This document shows positions 36,356 through 45,293 of a stretch of 64,000 nt of DNA, in pieces; the stretch's first letter is position 1; each line of letters starts with the position of its first letter. The notes below the pieces were generated by a model, which was given only the letters and a program-made list of their open reading frames with translations, made no database searches and was not told the origin of the DNA. Origin of the DNA: Perlabentimonas sp041656735 (GTDB lineage: Bacteria; Bacteroidota; Bacteroidia; Bacteroidales; Tenuifilaceae). The position numbers were made by a program, and so were the translations under genes. Location of the stretch: positions 1 through 64,000 of the forward strand of contig JBBACY010000006.1 of assembly GCA_041656735.1 (NCBI GenBank), in the 5' to 3' direction.

Positions 36356-36373
36356 AAAATATAAATTACAGAA

Positions 36374-37225
36374 ATGTTCAATACTCCGCTTCCAAAATAC
36401 TTAACCGATAAAAAGAATATTGTTAGACTTATAATCCTAACGGCTCTTTTTGCGGTGATTTTTATTAATATCTATGCGCCCTTTGGACTTGAAACCCTTT
36501 ATGACTTAACCGAGTGGGAGTTTCTGGGTTTATCAACCCTAATTATACTTACCGGCGTGCTGGTTGTGGTAATTAGTAGGGTAATAATGTATTATGTTTC
36601 AAAACGTAATATTTTATTGGTTTGGCAATACATACTTTGGGCGTTTGCCGAAGCTCTTGCAATGGCCATTTTTTACACCCTATTCGAAAAGTTGTTTATC
36701 CACGACTCCAGATTTATACTCGATTTACTGAAGACTTCAGTAAAGAATACTGCGCTGGTACTGTTTATTCCATACTCGGTACTTTGGCTCTATTTTTCAT
36801 TGCAAGATAAGAAGAATGAGCTGCAAAAACTGACCAATTTACCCGCCGGCCTTGACTCTTCAAAAAGGATGATTCCCTTGTATGACGAGAAAGGTGTGTT
36901 GAGGTTTTCGGTTAAAGCTGAGAATTTGCTTTATATCGAATCAGCCGATAACTACGTTAATATATTTTATATTGATAAAGGAAAGACTGCCCGTTTTACA
37001 CTTCGAAATAGTATAAAGCATTTAGAGACGTTGCTAAGGAATGCAGAGGTTATCCGATGCCATAGATCGTTTATGGTGAATTTTGAAAACGTTAAAATTT
37101 TGCGGAAGGATAAGGAGGAACTATTACTCGAACTTGATAGTCCGACAAATATCGAGATTCCTGTTTCAAAAACCTATGCACAAAACGTTATGGAAACATT
37201 TACACGTTACAGCCTCTCGCATTAA
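36374..37225 (+). CDS. Membrane-anchored LytTR transcriptional regulator
   Basis: 283 residues: four transmembrane helices over about 17-145, then a LytTR DNA-binding domain (about 165-280) with AENLLYIESADNYVNIFY, CHRSFMVNFENVKIL and the strand EIPVSKTYAQN. There is no receiver domain; the membrane helices probably replace the sensor, a layout common in Bacteroidota. Convergent with the PepSY gene. Target genes unknown. Confidence 0.9.
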   Translation: MFNTPLPKYLTDKKNIVRLIILTALFAVIFINIYAPFGLETLYDLTEWEFLGLSTLIILTGVLVVVISRVIMYYVSKRNILLVWQYILWAFAEALAMAIFYTLFEKLFIHDSRFILDLLKTSVKNTALVLFIPYSVLWLYFSLQDKKNELQKLTNLPAGLDSSKRMIPLYDEKGVLRFSVKAENLLYIESADNYVNIFYIDKGKTARFTLRNSIKHLETLLRNAEVIRCHRSFMVNFENVKILRKDKEELLLELDSPTNIEIPVSKTYAQNVMETFTRYSLSH

Positions 37226-37245
37226 AATTGTAATATCGCACATAA

Positions 37246-38793
37246 TTATTGATGCTTTCTTCTTCTTTTGGAACTGTATCGAATCAGCCACATCAACGAG
37301 CCGGTAATAATAATAATTACCCCCAACAATCCTGCAAGCGGAACTATAAGTATGTAAAAGTCACTTATAATGAATCCCAATATCCTCCAAGTATGCACCT
37401 CCAAGGCCAAGTTCCAGAGCGACATACCGCTCTTTTCTATAATTTCGGTGGGCATATCGGGTATTATAAACTGACTATTGGTTGAGAACGCTCCGGTATT
37501 ATAATCGAAAAATATTTTTTCCCCGTTGGGCAATATTGCTCCACCCGCAATGGCAAGATTTCCGAATGGCGAGCTAAGAGTAGAAACGGGTTCCGTTTCT
37601 TTATTCGAAAGATAATCCCACAACCCATTTTCGAATGGATTCCACTTGTACAACCCGCTAAATGAGGCTACTGCAAAGCTACCATCATCCTCGGGCCAAA
37701 ATAGATTTATGCCCATAACGCTAACGGGTGGCTGTAAAGGAACCCTAAAAGGAGGTTCGGCAAAATTAACAGGAGTAAAAAATATACCATCGGATGTGGC
37801 CAAAAGGAATAGCTTACGATTTGAATCGTAAACCAAATCGCGCAGCTTATCGCTCCAAAAGTTTGGGCTGTCGAGGCGCGAACCCTTAATGGGTTTAACC
37901 GTTTTGCTAGCAATGGGAATAAGTAAGGGAGGGCGAAGAAAAGTACCTGTTACGGTTACAATTAGGAGTAAAACTGAGACTACGATGCCTACCTTTAGGT
38001 GCCATTTAAATGACCATCGGTTGCCCCGTTTTATTCTACTTTTAAGGTTAGGTTTCGTTTTAATTCTGCGTAAAACCCTGGGGGCAAAAAAGTAGAATAG
38101 CCCAGTTAGCGAAAGCAAAAACATTGCAATACCGCCAATATCAACAATAATTCTACCAGCATTTCCCCAAATTTCACCACTATGAATAGTCCAGATTGTA
38201 CGAAATAGACTAATTCTGTTCTCTGCACCATTAGGCCCGTTGAGAGGCACAATTGAGAACTCCTTAAAGTTACCCTTTTGTAAACCCAAAAGTATGCTTG
38301 AACGGCTCACAACCAGCAAGCTATCGCCCACTCCCTCTAGAGCAACAATTCGCTCCTCATCAATAGGAAGTTGTACTTTTTGCCACACATTACTTTGAGT
38401 TGATAATCGGTATAGCCCAAAGAGGGTTGCAGCAAACAGATCACCCGATTGCGTTTTATGTAGGTCGGAAATTTTTCGATTATCTATCCCTTTGGGAAAG
38501 CCCTTGTTAAAATCAGAAAACTTTGATAAGTTGGTATCGGTTAGCCAAACACCAATATTACCATACGCTAGGAGCGAATCTTCACCAATCTGTTTAACTC
38601 CTCTGATGGCAGCATTATTCCAATTACTATAACGATACTCTTTAGGTAGCCAACTACGGCTTACATCAAAACGAGAGAAGAACCCTCTGTGGTTCATTAT
38701 AATGCCAGAGAAGGCAAAAAACATAAAAAAAATGGCTAGTATAACACCAAGCCATTTATGGTATTTCTTAATGATCTTATAAAAGCGACCCAT
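37246..38793 (-). CDS. PepSY-associated membrane protein
   Basis: 515 residues from the ATG at 38793 (MGRFYKIIKKYHKWLGV); a TTG at 38799 is the alternative. Helices: about 12-35, 220-245, 270-293 and 475-505, with an opening HKWLGVILAIFFMFFAFSGIIMNH-like block typical of PepSY_TM proteins and the late LEVHTWRILG. Two extracytoplasmic domains of repeated beta pattern (IGVWLTDTNLSKFSDF, GLYRLSTQSNVW) lie between. PepSY_TM proteins are often tied to iron or copper reduction and siderophore use, but no haem or metal ligand is obvious. A dyad overlaps its promoter (38808-38860). Confidence 0.85.
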   Translation of the reverse strand: MGRFYKIIKKYHKWLGVILAIFFMFFAFSGIIMNHRGFFSRFDVSRSWLPKEYRYSNWNNAAIRGVKQIGEDSLLAYGNIGVWLTDTNLSKFSDFNKGFPKGIDNRKISDLHKTQSGDLFAATLFGLYRLSTQSNVWQKVQLPIDEERIVALEGVGDSLLVVSRSSILLGLQKGNFKEFSIVPLNGPNGAENRISLFRTIWTIHSGEIWGNAGRIIVDIGGIAMFLLSLTGLFYFFAPRVLRRIKTKPNLKSRIKRGNRWSFKWHLKVGIVVSVLLLIVTVTGTFLRPPLLIPIASKTVKPIKGSRLDSPNFWSDKLRDLVYDSNRKLFLLATSDGIFFTPVNFAEPPFRVPLQPPVSVMGINLFWPEDDGSFAVASFSGLYKWNPFENGLWDYLSNKETEPVSTLSSPFGNLAIAGGAILPNGEKIFFDYNTGAFSTNSQFIIPDMPTEIIEKSGMSLWNLALEVHTWRILGFIISDFYILIVPLAGLLGVIIIITGSLMWLIRYSSKRRRKHQ

Positions 38794-38807
38794 TTTCAAA
38801 AATAAAT

Positions 38808-38860
38808 TTAGTGGGCAAAAATACGCTTTTGGATTAAATAACTAGCGTTTGCCCCACTAA
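38808..38860 (-). promoter_or_regulatory. PepSY gene promoter with flanking dyad
   Basis: TTAGTGGGCAAA (38808-38819) and TTTGCCCCACTAA (38848-38860) are complementary over 12 pairs with one bulged C. The minus-strand -7 box TATTTTTG (38816-38823) lies on the near arm. Arms 28 bases apart around a promoter suggest an operator or a leader hairpin. Confidence 0.5.
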
Positions 38861-38942
38861 AATTGATATAAAAAACTAGTGCATTCATCAGCAAAGTGAT
38901 GAGTAACCCCTCTAGAACTTTTGATAACAAAATCCTTAGGCC

Positions 38943-39269
38943 TTACTCTTTAATCATCGTAAGTATCATTTTAAACCGCTCGGTTGCCTCAACACTATGC
39001 GGAATGCCAGCAGGCATAATTATAGCTTCGCCTCCAATCAAATCATTCGGCTCACCACCAATTGTAATGCGTGCGTGCCCCTCTAAAACTTGAATTGTTG
39101 CGTCAAACGGAGCGGTGTGCGTACTTAAACTTTCGCCTTTATCAAAAGAAAATAGAGATATATTTCCTGTGGGACGCTTTAGCACATTTTTGCTTACTAT
39201 TCCGCCATCACTATAGTCAACCTCGACAGAAAAGTTAAACTTTTTACCCTTTACAAATTCATTTGCCAT
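38943..39269 (-). CDS. Small cupin-domain protein
   Basis: 108 residues from ATG 39269 (MANEFVKGKKFNF); the longer frame to 39386 has a hydrophobic leader without a clean signal peptide and is disfavoured. Cupin motif 1 is STHTAPFDATIQVLEG (two histidine-type ligands); motif 2 is IIMPAGIPHSVEA (the third His). All expected metal ligands are present, unlike the cupin at 34464. Role unknown; related single-domain cupins often bind a small anion or aldehyde. Confidence 0.85.
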   Translation of the reverse strand: MANEFVKGKKFNFSVEVDYSDGGIVSKNVLKRPTGNISLFSFDKGESLSTHTAPFDATIQVLEGHARITIGGEPNDLIGGEAIIMPAGIPHSVEATERFKMILTMIKE

Positions 39270-39523
39270 AATAATCCAAATTAAAGTTAATAAGATAGGT
39301 AAAGAACAATTGACCAATGAATATTGTTTTACGAGACATTGTATATCAATCGTGATTTCTCGTTGAATTGAACACTCAACATCCAATTTTACGTTTTTAA
39401 CAACAATAGTAGGTTTGCTAACACCAAGGTTAACAACAAGAAAGTTAATTGCGTATAGTAGGCAAACTTTTTTTAAATCTTTTTAGTTTATACTATCTTT
39501 ATGAAAACAAAAATTAAAATAAT

Positions 39524-40087
39524 ATGACTTCAACTATTGTAATTATTGGTGTAGCCCTTCTTTTGGCTCTGTTTATAATTGGAATGTACAACACCCTTGT
39601 TCGCAAGCGCAACGAGGTTGATAACGCCTTTGGAGGTATGGACGTGCAGCTAAAAAAACGTTACGATTTAATACCAAACCTTGTGGCAACCGTACAGCAG
39701 TATGCTAGCCACGAAAAAGAGTTACTTACTAAAGTAACCGAGCTTAGGGCAAAAGCCACAGACAGGCAAATGAGCCCCGATGAGAAGGTTAAAGTTGACA
39801 ACCAAATTTCGAGCGCAATGCATGGCATTATGGTAGCAGTTGAAAACTACCCCGACCTTAAAGCCAGCGAAAACTTTATGAATTTACAGCGCACGCTTAA
39901 CGAGGTTGAATCGCAAATTTCGGCAGCACGAAGAACCTATAACGCTGTTATTACCGATTATAACAACGCCATTCAGGTATTCCCGAAAAGTATTATTGCC
40001 GGAATGATGAGCCTAAAACGCAAAGAGGTTTTTGTAATTCTCGAAACGGAAAGGCAAAACGTGAATGTAAAAAATCTTTTCAACTAG
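39524..40087 (+). CDS. lemA: LemA family protein
   Basis: 187 residues, one N-terminal membrane helix (3-22) and a coiled helical domain with the family's motif NEVDNAFGGMDVQLKKRYDLIPNLV. LemA proteins face out of the inner membrane and are of poorly known function. Followed by DUF3137, a very common partner in Bacteroidota. TATCTTTA just upstream resembles a -7 box. Confidence 0.93.
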   Translation: MTSTIVIIGVALLLALFIIGMYNTLVRKRNEVDNAFGGMDVQLKKRYDLIPNLVATVQQYASHEKELLTKVTELRAKATDRQMSPDEKVKVDNQISSAMHGIMVAVENYPDLKASENFMNLQRTLNEVESQISAARRTYNAVITDYNNAIQVFPKSIIAGMMSLKRKEVFVILETERQNVNVKNLFN

Positions 40088-40103
40088 TTTACCACATTTT
40101 TTT

Positions 40104-40142
40104 AGTAAACCATTGTTACAATATCTGTAGCAATGGTTTACT
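40104..40142. promoter_or_regulatory. Intercistronic hairpin, lemA to DUF3137
   Basis: Perfect 12-bp stem AGTAAACCATTG / CAATGGTTTACT, followed by A/T-rich sequence without a T tract on the plus strand; probably an mRNA processing or stability element rather than a terminator. Confidence 0.55.
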
Positions 40143-40179
40143 ATTTAGGGGTAGTTAAACCTTAAAAACCCGAATTGTT

Positions 40180-41160
40180 ATGATAGAAAAGGACGAACTT
40201 AAAACTCTTTATGAAACCGATTTAAAACACAAACTGTCTGGCTTAGAGGGAATACGTAAGGCTGTAAAAAGAGGGCAAATATATGGCGTACTCCTGCTTG
40301 TGCTTTCTTTCTTTCTGTTTATCCCCGTTGCCGTAGCATTTGAAAATAATAGCAGCGAGGTGCTTCCGTTCTTGGTTCTAGCCCCCTTTGTGATACTCGG
40401 TATTGTTTTACTTGTTAAAGCCCATAAAAAGAAGAAGGAATACCGTAACCGATATAAAAATGAGGTAGTTCGTGAAATTATTAAAGCAATTGACCCCACT
40501 TGGCAATACTACCCTGATCAGTATATCACAAATTTTGAGTACAGTCAGAGTGATCTATTTAGGCAATCGCTCGACCGATATAGGGGCGACGACCTAATTA
40601 GCGGAAAAATTGATAAAACAGACTTTAGGTTCTCCGAGCTACATACCGAATACAAAGCTGTTACATACGATAAAAATGGTAATAGAAGGGAAACTTGGCA
40701 TACTGTTTTTAGAGGCCTGTTTTTTCATGCCGACTTTAACAAGGAGATAAAAGGCAGAACCTACATTGAGCCAGATACGGCTGAACGACTACTGGGGAAA
40801 TTTGGGCAAAAACTTCAACGAAGCTCAAAGGGAAAATTGGTTAAGTTAGAAAACCCCGAATTTGAAAAGATTTTTGCTGTATACTCAACCGACCAAACAG
40901 AGGCACGCTATATCCTCACCCCCACTATTATGGAAGCCCTAGTTGCCATATACAAAAAGTACAAACGCAAAATGCACCTCTCTTTTATTGGTTCCAGAGT
41001 ATACGTTGCCATGAATTTTAATCAAAATTTATTCGAACCAAAGGTATTCTCGTCAGGATCTAAGTTTGAGGATATGGAGTTTATGTACATCCTGTTTTTA
41101 TTTAACAAAACTATTATACACGAACTAAACCTGAACACACGTATTTGGACAAAGGATTAG
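40180..41160 (+). CDS. DUF3137 membrane protein
   Basis: 326 residues. Two membrane helices (about 33-53 and 62-82) near the N terminus and a cytosolic or periplasmic domain with TWHTVFRGLFFHADFNKEI and MEFMYILFLFNKTIIHELNL-like end. Pairs with LemA at 39524 and may share a transcript with it. Function unknown. Confidence 0.88.
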   Translation: MIEKDELKTLYETDLKHKLSGLEGIRKAVKRGQIYGVLLLVLSFFLFIPVAVAFENNSSEVLPFLVLAPFVILGIVLLVKAHKKKKEYRNRYKNEVVREIIKAIDPTWQYYPDQYITNFEYSQSDLFRQSLDRYRGDDLISGKIDKTDFRFSELHTEYKAVTYDKNGNRRETWHTVFRGLFFHADFNKEIKGRTYIEPDTAERLLGKFGQKLQRSSKGKLVKLENPEFEKIFAVYSTDQTEARYILTPTIMEALVAIYKKYKRKMHLSFIGSRVYVAMNFNQNLFEPKVFSSGSKFEDMEFMYILFLFNKTIIHELNLNTRIWTKD

Positions 41161-41249
41161 AGGTTTTTATATGATTTTGATAGTAGTCATCATTTGATTT
41201 ACCAAAGGTTTATCCTTTTGGTTAACTCTAAAATTCACAATATATTAGC

Positions 41250-41279
41250 TTGCTGGTTTGTAATACTTTAATAAATTTG
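41250..41279 (+). promoter_or_regulatory. Promoter for the HD-domain gene
   Basis: TTGC (41250-41253), 18-base spacer, TAAATTTG (41272-41279), 36 bases before the ATG. Confidence 0.55.
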
Positions 41280-41315
41280 CCTCTATACCATAGCGTTAAA
41301 AAATAACTATTTACA

Positions 41316-41873
41316 ATGAAACCACGAGAACATTACCTCGATCTGCTTAACAAGCATATCAAAAATCAAAAAATGACTGCACACTGCCTAGCTTCCGAAG
41401 CCGTGCTAAGGGCATTGGCAAAGCGCTTTAACGAAAATGAGGATGTTTGGGGGATTGCTGGCCTTCTGCACGATATTGATGTGGAGTTTACCGAAGGGGA
41501 TTCAATGCGCCATGGCCCTGAAGGAGCTGCTTTGCTAGAGACCGAAGGCCTACCAAGTGATGCTGTTGATGCCATTCGTATGCACAACGAGGAGGCAACA
41601 GGAAAGGAACGCGAAACAGTTTTTCAGCATGCACTGGCAGCTGGCGAAACTATTACGGGGCTTATTTTTGCAACCGCACTGGTTTATCCCGATAAGAAGA
41701 TTACCAGCGTTAAGCCCAAATCGATAGTAAAGCGAATGAAGCAGAAAGCGTTTGCAGCATCGGTAAACCGAGAAACTATAATGGAATGCGAAAAAATTGG
41801 GATTCCAATTGATGAGTTTGCAGAGCTATCGCTCGAAGCGTTAAAACCAATTTCAGAGGAATTGGGATTTTAA
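41316..41873 (+). CDS. HD-domain phosphohydrolase
   Basis: 185 residues, one HDIG-type domain. Metal ligands: His in MTAHCLASEAVLRAL, the HD pair in AGLLHDIDVEF, His in HGPEGAALL and His/Asp in IRMHNEEATGK. Related stand-alone proteins hydrolyse nucleotides or small phosphates; substrate not set. Own promoter. Confidence 0.9.
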   Translation: MKPREHYLDLLNKHIKNQKMTAHCLASEAVLRALAKRFNENEDVWGIAGLLHDIDVEFTEGDSMRHGPEGAALLETEGLPSDAVDAIRMHNEEATGKERETVFQHALAAGETITGLIFATALVYPDKKITSVKPKSIVKRMKQKAFAASVNRETIMECEKIGIPIDEFAELSLEALKPISEELGF

Positions 41874-41937
41874 GGCTTTAACAAACTGAACCGTCTCAAA
41901 AATAGGAACTTACTAAAAAGGCATTTCGCCCAATCCA

Positions 41938-42300
41938 TTAATATTGGTCTGTAGCTAACAATACCAGCGTACATGCTTCCTCAGCAACTATTCCATTCTT
42001 CTCCAATTGTTTTGCAAAGCTTTCATTCTCAGTACCCGGATTAAAGAGTACTCTTCGAGGCTTTAATGATAAAATATAATCGTAATAATCTACCTGATTT
42101 TTAGCAGACACATACATAGTAACCGTATCAACATCGGTATAGGGTATTTGAGATTTCGTTATTTCTCGGTCTAATAAAGTTCCAGGCCGATTGCCTATCA
42201 TATAAATTTCATGATTATGTTCTAGTAAAGCCTCACTTGCCTTATAAGCATAGCGTTCGGGATTTACGCTTGCTCCAATTATTAAAGTTTTGTTGCGCAT
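41938..42300 (-). CDS. CoA-binding domain protein (YccU-like)
   Basis: 120 residues forming one Rossmann-like CoA-binding fold: TLIIGASVNPERYAYKASEALL and, at the end, NPGTENESFAKQLEKNGIVAEEACTLVLL. Same family as YccU; ligand and role are unproven. Single gene between HD and LytTR genes. The 267-base gap after it has no gene. Confidence 0.88.
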   Translation of the reverse strand: MRNKTLIIGASVNPERYAYKASEALLEHNHEIYMIGNRPGTLLDREITKSQIPYTDVDTVTMYVSAKNQVDYYDYILSLKPRRVLFNPGTENESFAKQLEKNGIVAEEACTLVLLATDQY

Positions 42301-42567
42301 TGATTTATATTTTGACTGAATTATTATTCGATTTTATGAACAGATTAGTGTCTAAACTAATAACCTAACTATACTACTACTTGCAGAAAAACTTATCCTG
42401 TATTATACATAAGCCTACTATTTTACAATTCATTTTTTCTGATAAATTATTATGCAAAACTACTCTTTCCGAATAATAATTGCAAAAGAAAAACCGTTAC
42501 AAAAAATCTTGTTAAGCCTATTCCTTTTGAACGATTTATTAAATCGGCCAACAAATTTCTGAACCAA

Positions 42568-42918
42568 ATGGAGGGTCTGTCATCACAAAAAGCAGATGAA
42601 AAGAAATCGGATCACATCATTCTTAAATCCGATAGCAAGAACCACAAGGTTATGATTGATGAAATCCTTTACATTGAGAGCCTCGATGACTATGTGAAAG
42701 TTCATACTATAAATGGAAAATTGGTTTGCTACTCAAGGTTGGTTGTTATGGAAGAGCTACTTAAAAACCATAATAATATGGTAAGAATACACCGTTCTTA
42801 CATGATTAATATTAGCCACGCTAAATCATTTACCAACTTCAATGTTGAAATTGATGGAAAGGAATTACCCATTGGCAGGAAATATAAAGAGCAAGTAATA
42901 AGTAAACTACAAGCATAG
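42568..42918 (+). CDS. Stand-alone LytTR DNA-binding protein
   Basis: 116 residues, LytTR domain only, from about residue 17 to the end: EILYIESLDDYVKVHTI, RIHRSYMINISHAKSF, LPIGRKYKEQV. No receiver, membrane segment or kinase is attached. The 3' end overlaps a 13-base tandem duplication (42906-42931). Confidence 0.88.
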   Translation: MEGLSSQKADEKKSDHIILKSDSKNHKVMIDEILYIESLDDYVKVHTINGKLVCYSRLVVMEELLKNHNNMVRIHRSYMINISHAKSFTNFNVEIDGKELPIGRKYKEQVISKLQA

Positions 42919-42931
42919 ACTACAAGCATAG
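42906..42931 (+). repeat. 13-base tandem duplication over a stop codon
   Basis: ACTACAAGCATAG occurs twice in tandem. The first copy supplies the last codons and the TAG stop of the LytTR gene; the second repeats them just behind. Confidence 0.8.
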
Positions 42932-43228
42932 ACTACCAGAAAACAACTCTTCTATTAGAATTGGTTTACTTGCAGTTACAACCAATTTTATCTGGCTCAA
43001 AGCCACCCTTCGCACTCTAATTCAATCGGGTTAACAACGCCAAGCACAAGTGCTTTGGCTCACTGCACCCAATGTAAATCTAACTCATTAAATACAGCAA
43101 CAAATGCTTGTGAACAAAATTAGGCAACTAGTGTTACTAGCTTAAACAAACTTAAAACCTATTTCAATAGAATTAAAACGAAGCAATTCACGTTGCTCAC
43201 AATTACTAATATAACGAAAACAGAAACT

Positions 43229-43585
43229 ATGGTAGAACATTTAACAAAGGAAACATTCAAGTCAAAGGTTTTTAACTTTGAGAAAAACACCGACTGGAAA
43301 TTCGAGGGCGACAAACCCGCAGTTATCGATTTTTATGCCGACTGGTGTGGACCATGCAAAATGGTAGCTCCAATTCTCGAAGAGCTTGCAAAGGAGTATG
43401 ACGGCAAAATTAACATCTATAAAGTTGATACAGAGGCTGAGCAGGAGCTTGCCGGTATGTTTGGTATACGCAGCATCCCTTCAATTCTGTTTGTTCCTAT
43501 GGACGATAAGCCACAAATGGCCGCCGGTGCACTTCCTAAAGAGAGTTTTAAGGAGGCGTTTAAGGACGTATTAAAAGTAAACTAA
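43229..43585 (+). CDS. trxA: Thioredoxin
   Basis: 118 residues from the ATG at 43229; a TTG at 43193 would add 12 residues that look untranslated. Active site WCGPC in FYADWCGPCKM, cis-proline in IRSIPSILF. No signal peptide, so a cytosolic disulfide reductase. Monocistronic; terminator at 43665-43707. The 274 bases before the ATG hold nothing else supportable. Confidence 0.95.
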   Translation: MVEHLTKETFKSKVFNFEKNTDWKFEGDKPAVIDFYADWCGPCKMVAPILEELAKEYDGKINIYKVDTEAEQELAGMFGIRSIPSILFVPMDDKPQMAAGALPKESFKEAFKDVLKVN

Positions 43586-43664
43586 CCTTTTAAAATAGAG
43601 CTAATAATCTTAAAAAAAGGGAGTTGGGTGTCATTTAGTGCATCTGCGAATAATGTACACCTAC

Positions 43665-43707
43665 AAAATACCTTAATCAATGTCAACACATTGGTTAAGG
43701 TATTTTT
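43665..43707 (+). terminator. Terminator after thioredoxin
   Basis: 18-bp stem with one G-U pair (AAATACCTTAATCAATGT / ACATTGGTTAAGGTATTT), loop CAAC, then a T run. It is 80 bases past the thioredoxin stop. The rest of the gap to 43915 has no gene. Confidence 0.85.
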
Positions 43708-43915
43708 CTTTTGCAGAGTCTGTCAGTAAACTATATAAAGCAAAATAATTTCCCAGCTAGTGAAAATTTTCCACTTAAGCCTTTAAACTAAGTGTGAGTA
43801 CTCAATAATAAAATAGTCTCTAAAAAGATTAAGTTTCAAAAATCAACATTCAAGTGTAACAAATTCTATCCTTTTTTATCTAAGCCATACAAACAACTTA
43901 AAAAAGGATAGCATT

Positions 43916-44800
43916 ATGAGAAAACTAATCAGAACAACCGCCCTACTGGCAATTGCCCTAAGTACTTCACTTAGCTACGGCTTAACCAGAGAAGTGAACC
44001 TACCAAACACAGAATCTAAGCCTTTTACCGTGGAAACCATTGGACAAGGGAAACCCATTATATATCTTCCTGGATTTACAGCACCTGGCTCTATGTGGAA
44101 AGAAACTGTAGATAATTTAGGCTTAGATAAACAATCTTACCTGTTCTCGTACGCTGGTTTTAATGGTAATGAACCCATTGAAATGCCATGGTATTCAAGT
44201 ATAAAGAACTCGATTGTTGAGTACATAGAAAACAATAATTTGGTTGATATTATTATTATTGGTCATAGTATGGGTGGTAATTTGGCTGTTGAAATAGCCG
44301 CCGAACTACCCAATAGGGTTTCTAAAATTATAATAGTGGACGCATTATCTTGTATGCTCGATTTGATGATGCCCGGTGTGCCTGCTGAAAGTTTAGCCTA
44401 TGACAGCCCGTACAATAATCAAGTGCTCCAAATGGATGAGCAACAATTTAAGAGTATGGCTACTATGATGGTTTCAAATATGGCATTCAACGAAAATAAA
44501 CACGAAATGCTAGCTAATTGGACACTAGAAGCCGACCGAGAAACCTGGGTTTATGGGTATACCGATTTATTAAAAGTCGATTTAAGAGATATCTTAGGTA
44601 AAGTAAAGTGTGAAACGCTAATTTTAGGCGCCTCATTTCCTGATGCAACAGGTGCGAAGGGGAACTTTGAAAAACAATATGCAAACTTATCAAACAAATC
44701 GATAGTAATGGCATCAAACAGCAAGCACTTTATAATGTTCGACCAGCCAGAATGGTTTTATGAAACAGTAAATAAGTTTATAGAAAATGTTGAAAAATAA
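43916..44800 (+). CDS. Exported alpha/beta hydrolase
   Basis: 294 residues with a signal peptide (about 1-22, TTALLAIALSTSLSYG). Hydrolase fold: oxyanion region IIYLPGFTAPGSMW, nucleophile elbow IIGHSMGGNLAVEIA, catalytic His near NSKHFIMFDQPEWF. Substrate unknown; likely periplasmic. The stop overlaps the sigma factor start by 14 bases, so the hydrolase heads an operon with an ECF sigma factor and a membrane protein. Confidence 0.9.
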   Translation: MRKLIRTTALLAIALSTSLSYGLTREVNLPNTESKPFTVETIGQGKPIIYLPGFTAPGSMWKETVDNLGLDKQSYLFSYAGFNGNEPIEMPWYSSIKNSIVEYIENNNLVDIIIIGHSMGGNLAVEIAAELPNRVSKIIIVDALSCMLDLMMPGVPAESLAYDSPYNNQVLQMDEQQFKSMATMMVSNMAFNENKHEMLANWTLEADRETWVYGYTDLLKVDLRDILGKVKCETLILGASFPDATGAKGNFEKQYANLSNKSIVMASNSKHFIMFDQPEWFYETVNKFIENVEK

Positions 44801-45293
44801 TAACACCCTTTTTGAGTCAGTTTACGACCAACACCACCCTATGGTTTTACAAATGTGCTTGGGTTTTGTTAAAGGCGATAGCAGTACAGCAAAGGATTTA
44901 TCACAAGAAATATTTATTGTCGTTTGGAACAATTTAAGCAAGTTTAAAGGGGCATCGTCATACAAAACATGGATTTACAGAATAACGGTAAATACCTGTT
45001 TACAGTTTGTAAAAAAAGATGGAAAAGTGAAAACTGTTCCAACAACTGAAATAGAGAACAAAGCCTCTGTGGCAGAGGACGGAAGTACTGAAAACAACAA
45101 TATTCCACAGCTATACAAGGCTATTGGAGAACTAAACGAGGTGGATAGGCTAATAATTATGATGGTGTTAGAGAACCAAGATTATGATTGCATTTCAGAG
45201 GTTTTAGGCATAAAGCCAACCAACGTAAGAGTTAAAATCCATAGAATAAAGAAACGTCTCGAAATAATCCTAAAAAGCAATAACAATGAATAA
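44787..45293 (+). CDS. ECF-type RNA polymerase sigma factor
   Basis: 168 residues. Region 2 (about 10-75: AKDLSQEIFIVVWNNLSKF, YKTWIYRITVNTCLQ) and region 4 (about 115-165: LNEVDRLIIMMVLENQDYD, GIKPTNVRVKIHRIKKRLE) are complete, without region 3. It overlaps the hydrolase upstream by 14 bases and the membrane protein downstream by 8, so all three are translationally coupled. The downstream protein is the likely anti-sigma partner. Confidence 0.92.
   Translation: MLKNNNTLFESVYDQHHPMVLQMCLGFVKGDSSTAKDLSQEIFIVVWNNLSKFKGASSYKTWIYRITVNTCLQFVKKDGKVKTVPTTEIENKASVAEDGSTENNNIPQLYKAIGELNEVDRLIIMMVLENQDYDCISEVLGIKPTNVRVKIHRIKKRLEIILKSNNNE

Noticed and set aside
39270..39386. 39-residue N-terminal extension of the second cupin
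   Set aside because: The extension is not a clean signal peptide and the internal ATG at 39269 begins the cupin fold.
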